From positions 1-64,000 of the forward strand of contig JBBQGV010000012.1 in assembly GCA_038323375.1 (NCBI GenBank): DNA of 64,000 nt, read 5' to 3'. The notes beneath the pieces are model-generated. The model was not told the DNA's origin and made no database searches. It was given only the letters and a program-made list of their open reading frames with translations. The DNA comes from JABWAJ01 sp038323375 (GTDB lineage: Bacteria > Bacteroidota > Bacteroidia > Chitinophagales > Saprospiraceae). Both the position numbers and the translations under genes were made by a program. Positions 9,238 through 19,298 of this stretch are shown one piece after another (the stretch's first letter is position 1; each line of letters starts with the position of its first letter).

Positions 9238-11622
9238 TTGCTTTGTAATAATCGGAGAGAAGGTGATAAGAGCTTTAGCAAGAGGACGGTTCGGGCGATA
9301 CATTATAAAAACACACTCTTGACTGCTTTGGCAACTGGCGCTTATGGAGATGGGTACATTGACCCTATTTTTGATTGGGCTGTCGTAATGACTGACGAAT
9401 TTAATCCCCCTTGCAGACAAGTAAAGTATTGCCGGGGGAATCTGAGATTTGTATCAAGTGGCCCGTCTTTATGGCCTTGGGGGCAATCAATTATAGAAGA
9501 AGGCAACTGCAATATTGTAAATTGTCCGTTCGGCAACCAGGTTGTTGTCTGTACAGACGATGCGGACTTGTTTGGTGGAATTCCTGAGGTCACAGACAAC
9601 TGTAATCCACGAAGCAACAATGTGCTTGAATTGATTTTCAATAGAGCAGCACTTATTGACGAATTTGGTCAGCTTTTTGAGGTATCAAGCCTAAAAACTT
9701 TTTTAGATAATGAAGAATCAAATCCTGCCGCAGCTTGTGCTCATGTAGTGTATTGTAAAAGCGATTTTTCTTTTATTACATCGAATATTACGACGATTAA
9801 TTGTAGTGTGCCATTATATTCTTGCGGTACCTACGTGGGAGAAAGTTGCACTGCTACCCCAGTGTTAAGCCCAAATGGCCAGGTTGTTGGTTATCGAACG
9901 CTGTGTCCGTCTTCTTCTGCCGGGAATTGCCCACCGGGATCCCCGGGTACAGGAGAACCGATGGTTATTAGAATTTGCTTACGGCCTGTAACACCTTCTC
10001 CCCCTTCGACGTTCTTACTTTGTCCCATATTCTTTCAATCTGAAAGTTTGAATGAAGAATTTACTCCCAAAGCCATAATTGATACATATAATAATGAAAC
10101 ACTCTCGAATTTCGGCATCGCCCAGGAAGGAGACCTGATAAACCCGAAAGGCCTCGCTAATACTTTACAAGGATTTGTCTTAGACGATTTCGATCCTTTT
10201 GGAGATCGTGTCTTTAAGCATAAAGCCGATACCGTCGTCACCCACTACGTCTCCGATTGGGAAAAACAAATCACCTGCTACATCGAAGCCTTACAACCCG
10301 ATACGCTTTACCACTTGATTTACGAAGACACCTCCGATTTTTGGATCAAGCCAATCACTACCACCCCGGGTGGGTTGGTGCAAATACAGCACATGTCCGT
10401 ATCTTCGGAGCAATCGGATGTCATCCTGGCAGGCGGTATTTTTGAAGGAGATTTGGTTTACAATGGGGGGGTAATTGCCACAGCAACCCAACTTTCAGGA
10501 TTCCTGCTTCGGATTCGTATGGAGGACGGGGAAGTAGCCAATGCCAATACCTTCAAAGGCCTTTCTGAGCTTGTTTTTTCTGAAAACAGAAAAGGCGCAG
10601 TGGTATTGGCAGGCAAACGCTCTGGCGATATTCTGGTAAACAACCAGACCTGGGCCATGCCTTCGGGGGCGGGGGTAACCGTCGTTCGCGTAGACGAGCA
10701 AAATCAAATAACGCTGGCAGATAACCTTGAATTAACATCGGGCGCTTTCAACCTAAAAGATGTCACAATTACTGAATCCGGGTACGATCCAGGCGCCCCG
10801 GTCTCCATTGCGCTTTGGGGGGCAGGTACGATACTGGCCGGTAACCAAACGCTGACCTATCCTGACAGTCACCTCGTCATCCTGACGGTGACCCAACCAG
10901 GTACGCCGGCTATGGTTGCAGCAATGACGGCTGCCAACCTGAATCAGGATTATTTCGATATGGCGTATGATCAGTCAGGCGAGTCCCTGATGGCCGGATT
11001 TACCATCCAGGACACGGTTGCTGTTTTTGGAGAAACTTTCCAAAGTGCAGGCGGACAGGATATCGTGCTTGCTCTGTTTAGTGTTGACGGTCAGTTGTCC
11101 AACAGTGAACAATACGGCACCATAGAAAACGAAAACGTCTCAAAAGTGCTTCAAAATCACAGTCTCCTTTATTTCGGTGGTGAATTCGATGGCAGCGTAG
11201 GCGACAAAACCATCGGCCAATACGTCTTTTCCAACTTAGTTGCTGCAACCACCAGGGCATATATTTCTTTTCTTACGTTTGAAGAACCAGGCGGTGTTGT
11301 TGCCTTGTCGGGGGGTGAAGAAGGAACAATTCCGGCGGCCCAGGTCACCCCCCAAAGCACGGCGGATGACCGCCAGGAAACAAAAATCGCCGTCTTCCCC
11401 AATCCATTCAACAACAAAGTCCGCATCCAGGCATTTGGCGAAAACATCTCAGCGATACAAGTGGTGAATGCGCTGGGTCAGCCTGTCTATGATTTCAGAG
11501 ATCAGGCTTTCAGCAACTTTGAAATTGATTTTGGCGAAAATGCTAATGGAATCTATTTCCTGAAGTTTTACGACCATTCGGGGGCTTTGGTCGCGACCAA
11601 AAGCGTCGTCAAAATGAACTGA
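9238..11622 (+). CDS. C-terminal fragment of the broken surface protein, with T9SS type A sorting domain
   Basis: This piece is in the same frame as the previous one, after the in-frame TGA at 9193. The first roughly 270 residues are Cys-rich with repeated 'VVYCKSDF', 'VKYCRGNLRF'-like units. The middle (about 370-690) has SBBP-like strands describing a beta-rich region. Residues about 717-794 are a classic T9SS type A sorting domain (KIAVFPNPFNNKVRI ... NGIYFLKFYD ... KSVVKMN). The complete product would be a roughly 1,400-residue secreted, surface-attached protein. The TTG at 9238 is only the first possible start in this piece and is probably not used naturally. Confidence 0.65.
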   Translation: MLCNNRREGDKSFSKRTVRAIHYKNTLLTALATGAYGDGYIDPIFDWAVVMTDEFNPPCRQVKYCRGNLRFVSSGPSLWPWGQSIIEEGNCNIVNCPFGNQVVVCTDDADLFGGIPEVTDNCNPRSNNVLELIFNRAALIDEFGQLFEVSSLKTFLDNEESNPAAACAHVVYCKSDFSFITSNITTINCSVPLYSCGTYVGESCTATPVLSPNGQVVGYRTLCPSSSAGNCPPGSPGTGEPMVIRICLRPVTPSPPSTFLLCPIFFQSESLNEEFTPKAIIDTYNNETLSNFGIAQEGDLINPKGLANTLQGFVLDDFDPFGDRVFKHKADTVVTHYVSDWEKQITCYIEALQPDTLYHLIYEDTSDFWIKPITTTPGGLVQIQHMSVSSEQSDVILAGGIFEGDLVYNGGVIATATQLSGFLLRIRMEDGEVANANTFKGLSELVFSENRKGAVVLAGKRSGDILVNNQTWAMPSGAGVTVVRVDEQNQITLADNLELTSGAFNLKDVTITESGYDPGAPVSIALWGAGTILAGNQTLTYPDSHLVILTVTQPGTPAMVAAMTAANLNQDYFDMAYDQSGESLMAGFTIQDTVAVFGETFQSAGGQDIVLALFSVDGQLSNSEQYGTIENENVSKVLQNHSLLYFGGEFDGSVGDKTIGQYVFSNLVAATTRAYISFLTFEEPGGVVALSGGEEGTIPAAQVTPQSTADDRQETKIAVFPNPFNNKVRIQAFGENISAIQVVNALGQPVYDFRDQAFSNFEIDFGENANGIYFLKFYDHSGALVATKSVVKMN

Positions 11623-11660
11623 GGCTGGTGAAAAAAGCACCAGCAACAACCTGGTGCCAC

Positions 11661-11728
11661 ACTACTGGACATTTTCGTTTTAGGGCTTCAGACCTTATAG
11701 GCTTCATCGCGCGAAAATGTCCAGTAGT
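11661..11728. repeat. Perfect 17-bp inverted repeat with 34-nt spacer
   Basis: ACTACTGGACATTTTCG at 11661-11677 is the exact reverse complement of 11712-11728. It lies between the convergent ends of the T9SS gene (11622) and the subtilase gene (11869). It could terminate both transcripts or be a small mobile palindrome. No T-run follows either arm. Confidence 0.65.
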
Positions 11729-11802
11729 ATACTCAGCAACATTCCGAATTTTTGATGCGCTGCACCAGCGCTGCGAAATTCGGGATGTTTCCAGGTTGCC
11801 CT

Positions 11803-11868
11803 CCCGCTTCACGGGACAGGCTTTGCCAACTTGCCCCTTGCCAACTTGCCCCTTTGCCAACTCGCCCC
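11803..11868. repeat. Short-unit repeat region (TTGCCAACTTGCC type)
   Basis: It contains CGGGACAGGCTTTGCC (11812-11827), the inverse copy of 1327-1342, followed by repeated CCAACTTGCCCC units up to the stop codon of the subtilase gene. This is the same dispersed family as at 1318-1450. Confidence 0.55.
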
Positions 11869-13404
11869 TTACTGACTTCCCACCTTCTTCATCGCCTCCG
11901 CCGGTTGAATCAATTTCCCGGTTTCAACAGTATTGCGCGTTTCGGCGCCGGTTGATTGCAGGATTTGATAAACTTGTTGCGCGGTTAGTTCAGGGCGCAG
12001 ACTTTTCATCATCCCCACCAAGCCTGCAACTGCTGGCGTTGCCATGGAAGTGCCGCTGAAGGTATCGTATTTTCCCTGTCCCGGCACCGTGGAGTAGATA
12101 TTGACCCCTGGCGCTGCAACGCCCATCGAAAGAGAATTGACATAATTGGAAAATACCGCGCGGTTCAATTCGCTGTCTATGGCGCTTACGGCAATCACGC
12201 CTTTGACGTTTGCCGGGGAGTAGTCTTTAGCATTGCGGTTGGCGTTTCCGGCGGCAGCAATCACGATAGCGCCTTTGTCGGCTGCGTAGCGCACTGCTTT
12301 TTCGTAGGCTGTTTGCTTGCTTTGGTTGCTGAAACCGCCTAAGGACATGGAAATGACCGACGCACCGTTATCTGCTGCTTCAATGATGCCTTTCAGGATG
12401 GTTTGCTGGGTGCCCATGCCCGAGGAGTTCAGTACCTTAATACTCGTCACCTGGATAAAATTGTTGTCTTGGGAAAGCGAAGCAACCCCGACGCCATTGT
12501 TCGAAACCGCCGCTGCAATGCCTGCGCAGTGGGTGCCGTGGGATTTTGGGTCGTTGTCATGGCTTTTTTTAATCGAGCGGTAATTGGCTTTGATGTCTTC
12601 GTGGTTGGCATCCACCCCGGTATCGAGAATGGCGACCAATGCCTTTTTTTGCGGTTGTAATTTGGCTGAGGACAAATAGTTGTACAGTTGATCTACTTTC
12701 ATGGCTTCAAAGCCCCATTGTTGTTCCACGCCGGGGTCGTTGATGCCGTATTTATTAGGTGTCGGATTCGTGCGGGTTGCTTCAATCGGCGCAATGCTGA
12801 TGGTTTCATTTTCTTCTACCCAATCTATCAAACCGGATGCATTCAACGCCGCTTTGATGGCTTCCAATTGTGCAAGCGAATGATCGGGAACATCTACTAA
12901 GTAATAATCATCCAATTCAGTGATCTCTTCACTGTTTGGATAAAAAGCGCGTTCAAAACGCAGGCCATATTGTTTGGCCAAATCCTCGAGTGTTTCAATT
13001 CCCTGGCCTTCGGGTAATTCAACGAGCAATTCCCCAGCGGCGTCCAATCCGGAAAGTTGTTCCGTTGCAGGCAAATTCAGGGGCAGGTGGTCTTGGTTTT
13101 TATAAAAAAGTACTAAGGCGGTAAAAATCACGCCAGTGCTGAGAAAAAACAACACGGGGCGCTTTAGCAAAATCCGAAATACGACGCCCGCAACACCCAG
13201 TATCAACAAATCGCGGAACAAGGCGGGGATTTTAAGCGCAAAGGCGGCATCGGCACTGAACCAACCGACTAAGTAGATGCCCAGCGAGGCCAGCAGGGTA
13301 TTTCTAAGCCAATTGCCCCAGGGTGCCCGGTTTTGAAAATAATACCAGGCTGCAAGAGCCAGAAAACTTGCCAAGAAACCAGTATTGAGAAGGAAAACGC
13401 TCAT
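11869..13404 (-). CDS. Membrane-anchored subtilisin-like serine protease (S8)
   Basis: This protein has 511 residues from the ATG at 13404. A longer frame to 13482 exists, but the shorter start opens directly with a membrane segment (MSVFLLNTGFLASFLALAAW). Three or four hydrophobic segments fill the first roughly 105 residues. An inhibitor-like prodomain (about 120-205) follows, then the S8 catalytic domain with D261 (VAILDTGVD), H289 (KSHGTHCAGI) and S453 (FSGTSMATPAVAGL), plus the oxyanion Asn in AAAGN. All triad residues are present. The membrane-anchored N-terminus is unusual for secreted S8 enzymes. It is convergent with the T9SS gene and divergent from trxB. Confidence 0.85.
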   Translation of the reverse strand: MSVFLLNTGFLASFLALAAWYYFQNRAPWGNWLRNTLLASLGIYLVGWFSADAAFALKIPALFRDLLILGVAGVVFRILLKRPVLFFLSTGVIFTALVLFYKNQDHLPLNLPATEQLSGLDAAGELLVELPEGQGIETLEDLAKQYGLRFERAFYPNSEEITELDDYYLVDVPDHSLAQLEAIKAALNASGLIDWVEENETISIAPIEATRTNPTPNKYGINDPGVEQQWGFEAMKVDQLYNYLSSAKLQPQKKALVAILDTGVDANHEDIKANYRSIKKSHDNDPKSHGTHCAGIAAAVSNNGVGVASLSQDNNFIQVTSIKVLNSSGMGTQQTILKGIIEAADNGASVISMSLGGFSNQSKQTAYEKAVRYAADKGAIVIAAAGNANRNAKDYSPANVKGVIAVSAIDSELNRAVFSNYVNSLSMGVAAPGVNIYSTVPGQGKYDTFSGTSMATPAVAGLVGMMKSLRPELTAQQVYQILQSTGAETRNTVETGKLIQPAEAMKKVGSQ

Positions 13405-13653
13405 GAGGTTTGAATTTTGAGTAATAAAGCTATAAAAAATAATTGAAAGCGACAAACTTAGGCGATGAATGCAATCTGCCAACTGTTAAACGCATGTTAT
13501 TGCAGGATTAGCGTTCAACCTTGCACGAGGAAAAGCGTTGATAAAACACCTGATTGAAGGCAAAGGTCTATGAAAACGGCAATAATCTATCGTACTTCTA
13601 AAAAAACGTTCCAAATGTGATCGTGTTCACAGAGGACAAGTGAAAGGAATCTC

Positions 13654-13661
13654 TATTTTTG
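13654..13661 (+). promoter_or_regulatory. Candidate -7 box of a Bacteroidota promoter for trxB
   Basis: TATTTTTG fits the TAnnTTTG -7 consensus of the Bacteroidota primary sigma factor. No good -33 TTG box was found at the right spacing. If used, transcription would begin near 13668, so element A copy 1 would lie in the trxB leader. Confidence 0.35.
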
Positions 13662-13671
13662 CAGCCTCAAT

Positions 13672-13808
13672 AGTGTCTGCCTTTATAGTTCGATAGCTGC
13701 GTTATACGAAGACCCCGAAAACAGTCATTTACGCGAGTAAACTCCCGTTTTCGGGGTCTTCGTATGCCTTGCTCTCGAACTCTAAAGTACAGACACAAGA
13801 CTAAATGG
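13672..13808 (+). repeat. Palindromic repeat element A, copy 1
   Basis: Starts with AGTGTCTG and ends with CAGACAC (13790-13796), followed by a partial outer arm CTAAATGG. The core is a perfect 19-bp stem, with 13704-13722 pairing with GTTTTCGGGGTCTTCGTAT at 13747-13765. Related copies lie at 23968-24277 and, inverted, at 54582-54748. No coding content. Confidence 0.75.
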
Positions 13809-13831
13809 TATTATTACAAACTAACAACAAT

Positions 13832-14773
13832 ATGGCAGAGCATACTCATTGTCTCATCATCGGTTCGGGTCCGGCAGGCTACACGGCCGCCATTTATGCA
13901 GCACGCGCCAACCTCAAGCCCATCCTGTACACCGGGCAACAACCGGGCGGCCAGTTAACCACGACTTCGGATGTTGAGAATTATCCGGGGTATCCGGAGG
14001 GCATAACCGGCCCGGAAATGATGGTGGAATTTCAGAAACAAGCAGAACGTTTTGGCACGGAAGTCCGCATGGAAATGATCAACAAAGTGGATTTTACCGG
14101 CCCAATACACAAAGCCTGGACAGAAAGCGGCAAAGAAATTCATGCCGATACGATCATCATTTCCACGGGTGCCAGCGCCAAATATTTGGGGCTGGAATCG
14201 GAGCAGCGGTTGGCTTTATCCGGCGGTGGCGTCTCTGCCTGCGCGGTTTGCGACGGATTTTTCTACCGCGGCAAGGACGTAGCCGTCGTGGGCGGCGGCG
14301 ACACAGCGGCAGAAGAAGCGTCGTACCTGTCGAAATTGTGCAGCAAAGTACACCTCATCGTGCGCCGTGACGAAATGCGCGCCTCCAAAATCATGCAGGA
14401 GCGCGTTGAAAAAACGGCCAATATTGAAATCCACTGGAATTCAGAAACGGAGGAAGTGCTGGGCAACGAATTTGTAGAAGGCGTACGCATCCGCAACAAC
14501 AAAACTAATGAAACCAAAGTCCTCCCGATCGAGGGTTTTTTTGTAGCGATTGGCCACAAGCCCAACACCGACATTTTCAAAGGCTGGCTCGATATGGATG
14601 AAACCGGTTACCTCATCACCAAACCAGGCACCACTTACACCAATATTGAAGGCGTTTTTGCCAGCGGCGACGCACAAGATCACGTCTATCGGCAGGCGGT
14701 GACGGCGGCAGGCACGGGTTGTATGGCGGCGTTGGATGCGGAGCGGTATTTGGCGGATAAGGAGATTATTTAG
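13832..14773 (+). CDS. trxB: Thioredoxin-disulfide reductase
   Basis: This 313-residue flavoprotein transfers electrons from NADPH via FAD to thioredoxin in the cytoplasm. The sequence shows the FAD-binding GxGxxG motif near the N-terminus (LIIGSGPAGYTAAIYAAR), the redox-active CAVC pair followed by DGFFYRGK, the NADPH-binding VAVVGGGDTAAEEA, and the C-terminal FAD motif GVFASGDAQDHVYRQ. Length is normal for the family. An ATG at 13805 would add nine residues, but it lies in the tail of repeat element A, so the ATG at 13832 is preferred. Confidence 0.95.
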   Translation: MAEHTHCLIIGSGPAGYTAAIYAARANLKPILYTGQQPGGQLTTTSDVENYPGYPEGITGPEMMVEFQKQAERFGTEVRMEMINKVDFTGPIHKAWTESGKEIHADTIIISTGASAKYLGLESEQRLALSGGGVSACAVCDGFFYRGKDVAVVGGGDTAAEEASYLSKLCSKVHLIVRRDEMRASKIMQERVEKTANIEIHWNSETEEVLGNEFVEGVRIRNNKTNETKVLPIEGFFVAIGHKPNTDIFKGWLDMDETGYLITKPGTTYTNIEGVFASGDAQDHVYRQAVTAAGTGCMAALDAERYLADKEII

Positions 14774-14791
14774 TTGTGTGACTAAAAAAAA

Positions 14792-14812
14792 CAGCCCCAA
14801 AATTCAGGGCTG
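14792..14812. terminator. Hairpin terminator candidate after trxB
   Basis: CAGCCC at 14792-14797 pairs with GGGCTG at 14807-14812. An A-run precedes the stem, so the T-run would follow it for a minus-strand transcript. Only a short T-poor sequence follows on the plus strand. Confidence 0.45.
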
Positions 14813-14913
14813 ATAATAGCTGCACTAACTACAAATTCCATTTGGCATAGTTGGGTGCAAACACAGCATATAAGCGTTTAAGGCAGGAAGTGTGACCGAA
14901 AAATCCAAAAAAA

Positions 14914-15129
14914 TTGTCACATTTTTACAAGCAGGATAACACTGATTCCCACATCTTTGTATCATCGATGTGGACAACGATAGCTCATTCCCTCGGCTAT
15001 AGCGATCAGACCCATCTGATCAATGATTTTAGGGAGTTGACCAACGAGATGCCCACCGTTCTGTCGCAGGCGGTTTCCCCGATGGCACAATGCCTATTGG
15101 GTGCATTGTTTAAACAAGGAAGGGAATAA
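14914..15129 (+). pseudogene. Remnant of an AraC-family regulator (C-terminal HTH piece)
   Basis: The 71-residue frame contains IAHSLGYSDQTHLINDFREL followed by TNEMPT. This is the second helix-turn-helix and the conserved C-terminal motif of AraC/XylS regulators. The sensor domain and first HTH are absent, so it cannot be a working regulator. The first roughly 20 residues do not fit the family. A decayed or partly deleted gene is inferred. Confidence 0.55.
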
Positions 15130-15222
15130 ATGTGCTACGGACTGCAGGGTAATCCTGGAAAGTGGCCAGGTGCCAACGGTGGCGCGCGATGGCGCGGGGC
15201 ATCAGGTTTGCAATAGTCCAGA

Positions 15223-17271
<2,049 letters not shown>

Positions 17272-17379
17272 GTGTGCAAATCTGCGAAAATCTATGCAAT
17301 CTGCGGCATACTCCCGTATCTTTCGGCGCTGTTTTCAACAGCCGGCTAAAAGTCATTCATCTTATCCAATTCAAAAAAA

Positions 17380-18549
17380 ATGAACGTTTTGAATTTTCGC
17401 TCTTTTGTGCTTCAGCTTGTTTTCATCGCTGTTGCTACTACTGCTATGGCTCAATCGCTTTCACCCTTAGGCAAATCGGGCAGCGCCTATTTTCATTTCG
17501 AGGGTACCATCGGAAAAATCCCCATCACAATGAACCTGATGCAAGAACCTTCGCGGTATTTTGAACAAGCGCGCGGGGCTTATGATTTTTCAGGCAGTTA
17601 TTACTATAACCGCACGGAGGCGCCGCTTCAGATTTTTGGATATCTGGATGAAAAAAATAATGTGATCCTGACGGAAAGTGAAAGCAGCGGGCTGGAATAC
17701 AGCGGGTTTTTTATTGGTAAAACTGGCGAAGATGGCCAGTTTAGTGGTGTATGGATGAGCGGCGACAGCAGCCGCACGCTCAAATTTGTGCTGAAAGAAT
17801 CTTATCCCGAAGGCACCTTGGCATTCGATGTTTCCGCGATGGTTGATTCGCTGAAGCTCAAACCGGAATTAGAAGGCAGCCCGCAGGCAACCTTTGGACA
17901 ATCCTGGTTGCTGCTGCGAAAAACGAAGAACACCGAATTAGATCAGTTTGTGGAAAGTCAACTGCGCAATGGCATGGTCGGCGATTCACTCGGGCATTTG
18001 TACAGACACGTGCCCGAAATATTCAAGTTGCTGAAAGACGATTTTTTCGCGCGGTACCAGGAAGAGGTTGACTTTGAGGCAGTACAAGGAGAGGATGTTT
18101 TTTCCATGGCGATGTGGAATTATGAAGAATTTACAGAAGCGGAGGTTGCATACAACCAAAACAACCTGCTTACGATCGGTTACCTTTCCTATTCCTATTA
18201 CGGCGGCGCACACGGCATGTACGCAACCGGTTATGTGTCCTACGATTTAAAAAACCGGAAGCGCCTGAAATTGAGCGATGTATTCAAACCCGGCTACGAA
18301 GCAAAAATGCCAATTTTCCTTGAACGGGCCTTGCGCAGACAATTCAACCTGCAATCAGATCAATCGCTGAATGAAATTTTGTTTGATGACAGCATCGGCT
18401 TGACGGACAATTTCGGCCTTACCCGAAAAGGCATTTATTTTAATTACGTGCCTTATGAAATTGCGTCGTACGCGGCAGGGGAGATCAAATTATACGTTCC
18501 GTTTGCGGAAATCGCCGATTTGTTGCAACCGACATTTTTTGCGCGGTAG
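17380..18549 (+). CDS. Secreted DUF3298 (RsiV C-terminal-like) protein
   Basis: This 389-residue protein has a signal peptide (about 1-25, ending TTAMAQ). The first half is a beta-rich region with a lipocalin-like repetition of ligand-cup strands (GKIPITMNLMQEP, GAYDFSGSYYYN). The second half carries the DUF3298 signature YLSYSYYGGAHG followed by LKLSDVFKPGYE and an FYVPFAEIADLL-like end. In RsiV the corresponding domain binds lysozyme. Here the ligand is unknown. It probably acts in the periplasm or outside the cell. Convergent with the DinB-like gene. Confidence 0.8.
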   Translation: MNVLNFRSFVLQLVFIAVATTAMAQSLSPLGKSGSAYFHFEGTIGKIPITMNLMQEPSRYFEQARGAYDFSGSYYYNRTEAPLQIFGYLDEKNNVILTESESSGLEYSGFFIGKTGEDGQFSGVWMSGDSSRTLKFVLKESYPEGTLAFDVSAMVDSLKLKPELEGSPQATFGQSWLLLRKTKNTELDQFVESQLRNGMVGDSLGHLYRHVPEIFKLLKDDFFARYQEEVDFEAVQGEDVFSMAMWNYEEFTEAEVAYNQNNLLTIGYLSYSYYGGAHGMYATGYVSYDLKNRKRLKLSDVFKPGYEAKMPIFLERALRRQFNLQSDQSLNEILFDDSIGLTDNFGLTRKGIYFNYVPYEIASYAAGEIKLYVPFAEIADLLQPTFFAR

Positions 18550-18622
18550 GGGTTGAAAATTTTCAACCCATGCCGGTTGAAAATTCAACCCATGCCGGGG
18601 TTTAAAATTTTCAACCCCAACC
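18550..18622. repeat. Three tandem AT-centred palindromes between convergent genes
   Basis: Three successive short palindromes occur: GGTTGAAAATTTTCAACC, GGTTGAAAATTCAACC and GGGGTTTAAAATTTTCAACC. They are separated by CATGCCG-type spacers. They overlap the 3' end of the DinB-like gene and follow the stop of the DUF3298 gene directly. A bidirectional termination role is plausible but there is no T-run. Confidence 0.6.
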
Positions 18623-19112
18623 GGTTGCGGGCAATGGATAACGTTTGCCAGTCGTCATTTTTAATCATTTTTCCGACATAAACGATTTGGCCTACGTGAT
18701 ACGAATAATGGGCCAATTGCCGGTTAATGGCTTCCATGATGGTATGGGCTTCATTCCGGATGAACACGATTTTGTCCATATCTTCCAGGGTCAGGCTGTC
18801 GAGCGCATGAAAAAGACAAGCCCAGCCTTCTTCCCAGCGGGCCATTAGTGCCGCCCGATCGGGCAATTCATCTTCAAATTCATTGTCCCGTTTGCGCCAG
18901 GTTTTTTCCCCATCAGTGGTTAAAAAATCAGTCCAGCGCGACAGCATATTGCCCCATAAGTGCTTTATGATGATGGCAATACTGTTGGATTCTTCATTGT
19001 ATTGCCAATGCAGCGCCGCGTCGTCGAGTTGCGTGATGGTGCGCTCGCCTAACATTTTGTAATACAAAAACGGCTTGTGAACGCTTTCTAAATATGCATT
19101 AAAGTGATCCAT
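18585..19112 (-). CDS. DinB-like / DUF1572 family protein
   Basis: This 175-residue protein has the four-helix DinB/DUF1572 pattern: IAIIIKHLWGNMLSRW (first metal-ligand His), then AHTIMEAINRQLAHYSYHVGQIVYVGK (paired His near the C-terminus). The family binds a divalent metal and includes bacillithiol- and mycothiol-dependent transferases, but the substrate here is unknown. The frame can be extended to 19160, but those 16 residues (MDSYYFSDPKLEKHFK) come mostly from mobile element B, so the ATG at 19112 is chosen. The last residues (LNPGMG) run into the tandem palindromes. Confidence 0.85.
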   Translation of the reverse strand: MDHFNAYLESVHKPFLYYKMLGERTITQLDDAALHWQYNEESNSIAIIIKHLWGNMLSRWTDFLTTDGEKTWRKRDNEFEDELPDRAALMARWEEGWACLFHALDSLTLEDMDKIVFIRNEAHTIMEAINRQLAHYSYHVGQIVYVGKMIKNDDWQTLSIARNRLGLKILNPGMG

Positions 19113-19134
19113 TTTAAAATGCTTTTCCAATTTA

Positions 19135-19298
19135 GGGTCGCTGAAATAATAACTATCCACTTTTGCAGGAGGGCTTTTGCTCCTAACTTTCGTTGAGGAA
19201 CCGCCTCCCTTAGCTATGGCTAAGGTCGGGAACCCCCGCCTCGGTTAGAATCAAAATGCCTTGCCCGGAGAAAGCGACACTTATTAATTCAGCGCCCC
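19135..19298. mobile_element. MITE-like element B, copy 1 (164 bp), TTA target duplication
   Basis: The left end GGGTCGCTGAAATAATAA matches the reverse complement of the right end (GGGGCGCTGAATTAATAA) over about 22 bp. The centre holds CCTTAGC-TATG-GCTAAGG at 19208-19225. TTA occurs at both flanks (19132-19134, 19299-19301). The right TTA is also the stop codon (TAA, minus strand) of the T9SS gene. A second copy is at 24099-24261. It encodes no transposase, so it must have moved with help from a related element elsewhere. Confidence 0.8.

Larger units (their letters stand above)
13405..13831. other. Intergenic region: trxB promoter candidate and palindromic element A
   Basis: No gene is seen. 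The first roughly 250 bases are the divergent promoter region of the subtilase and trxB. The last roughly 160 bases contain palindromic element A copy 1, immediately downstream of a TATTTTTG box. Confidence 0.5.

Noticed and set aside
10461..10480. A run of seven G inside the broken T9SS gene as a phase-variation tract
   Set aside because: The frame is intact across it and it is not near either break.
13672..13808. Element A as an integron attC site
   Set aside because: It lacks the RYYYAAC/GTTRRRY core sites, and no integrase or cassette array is present.
19113..19160. Upstream extension of the DinB-like gene
   Set aside because: The extra residues are encoded mostly by element B and are absent from the expected family start.
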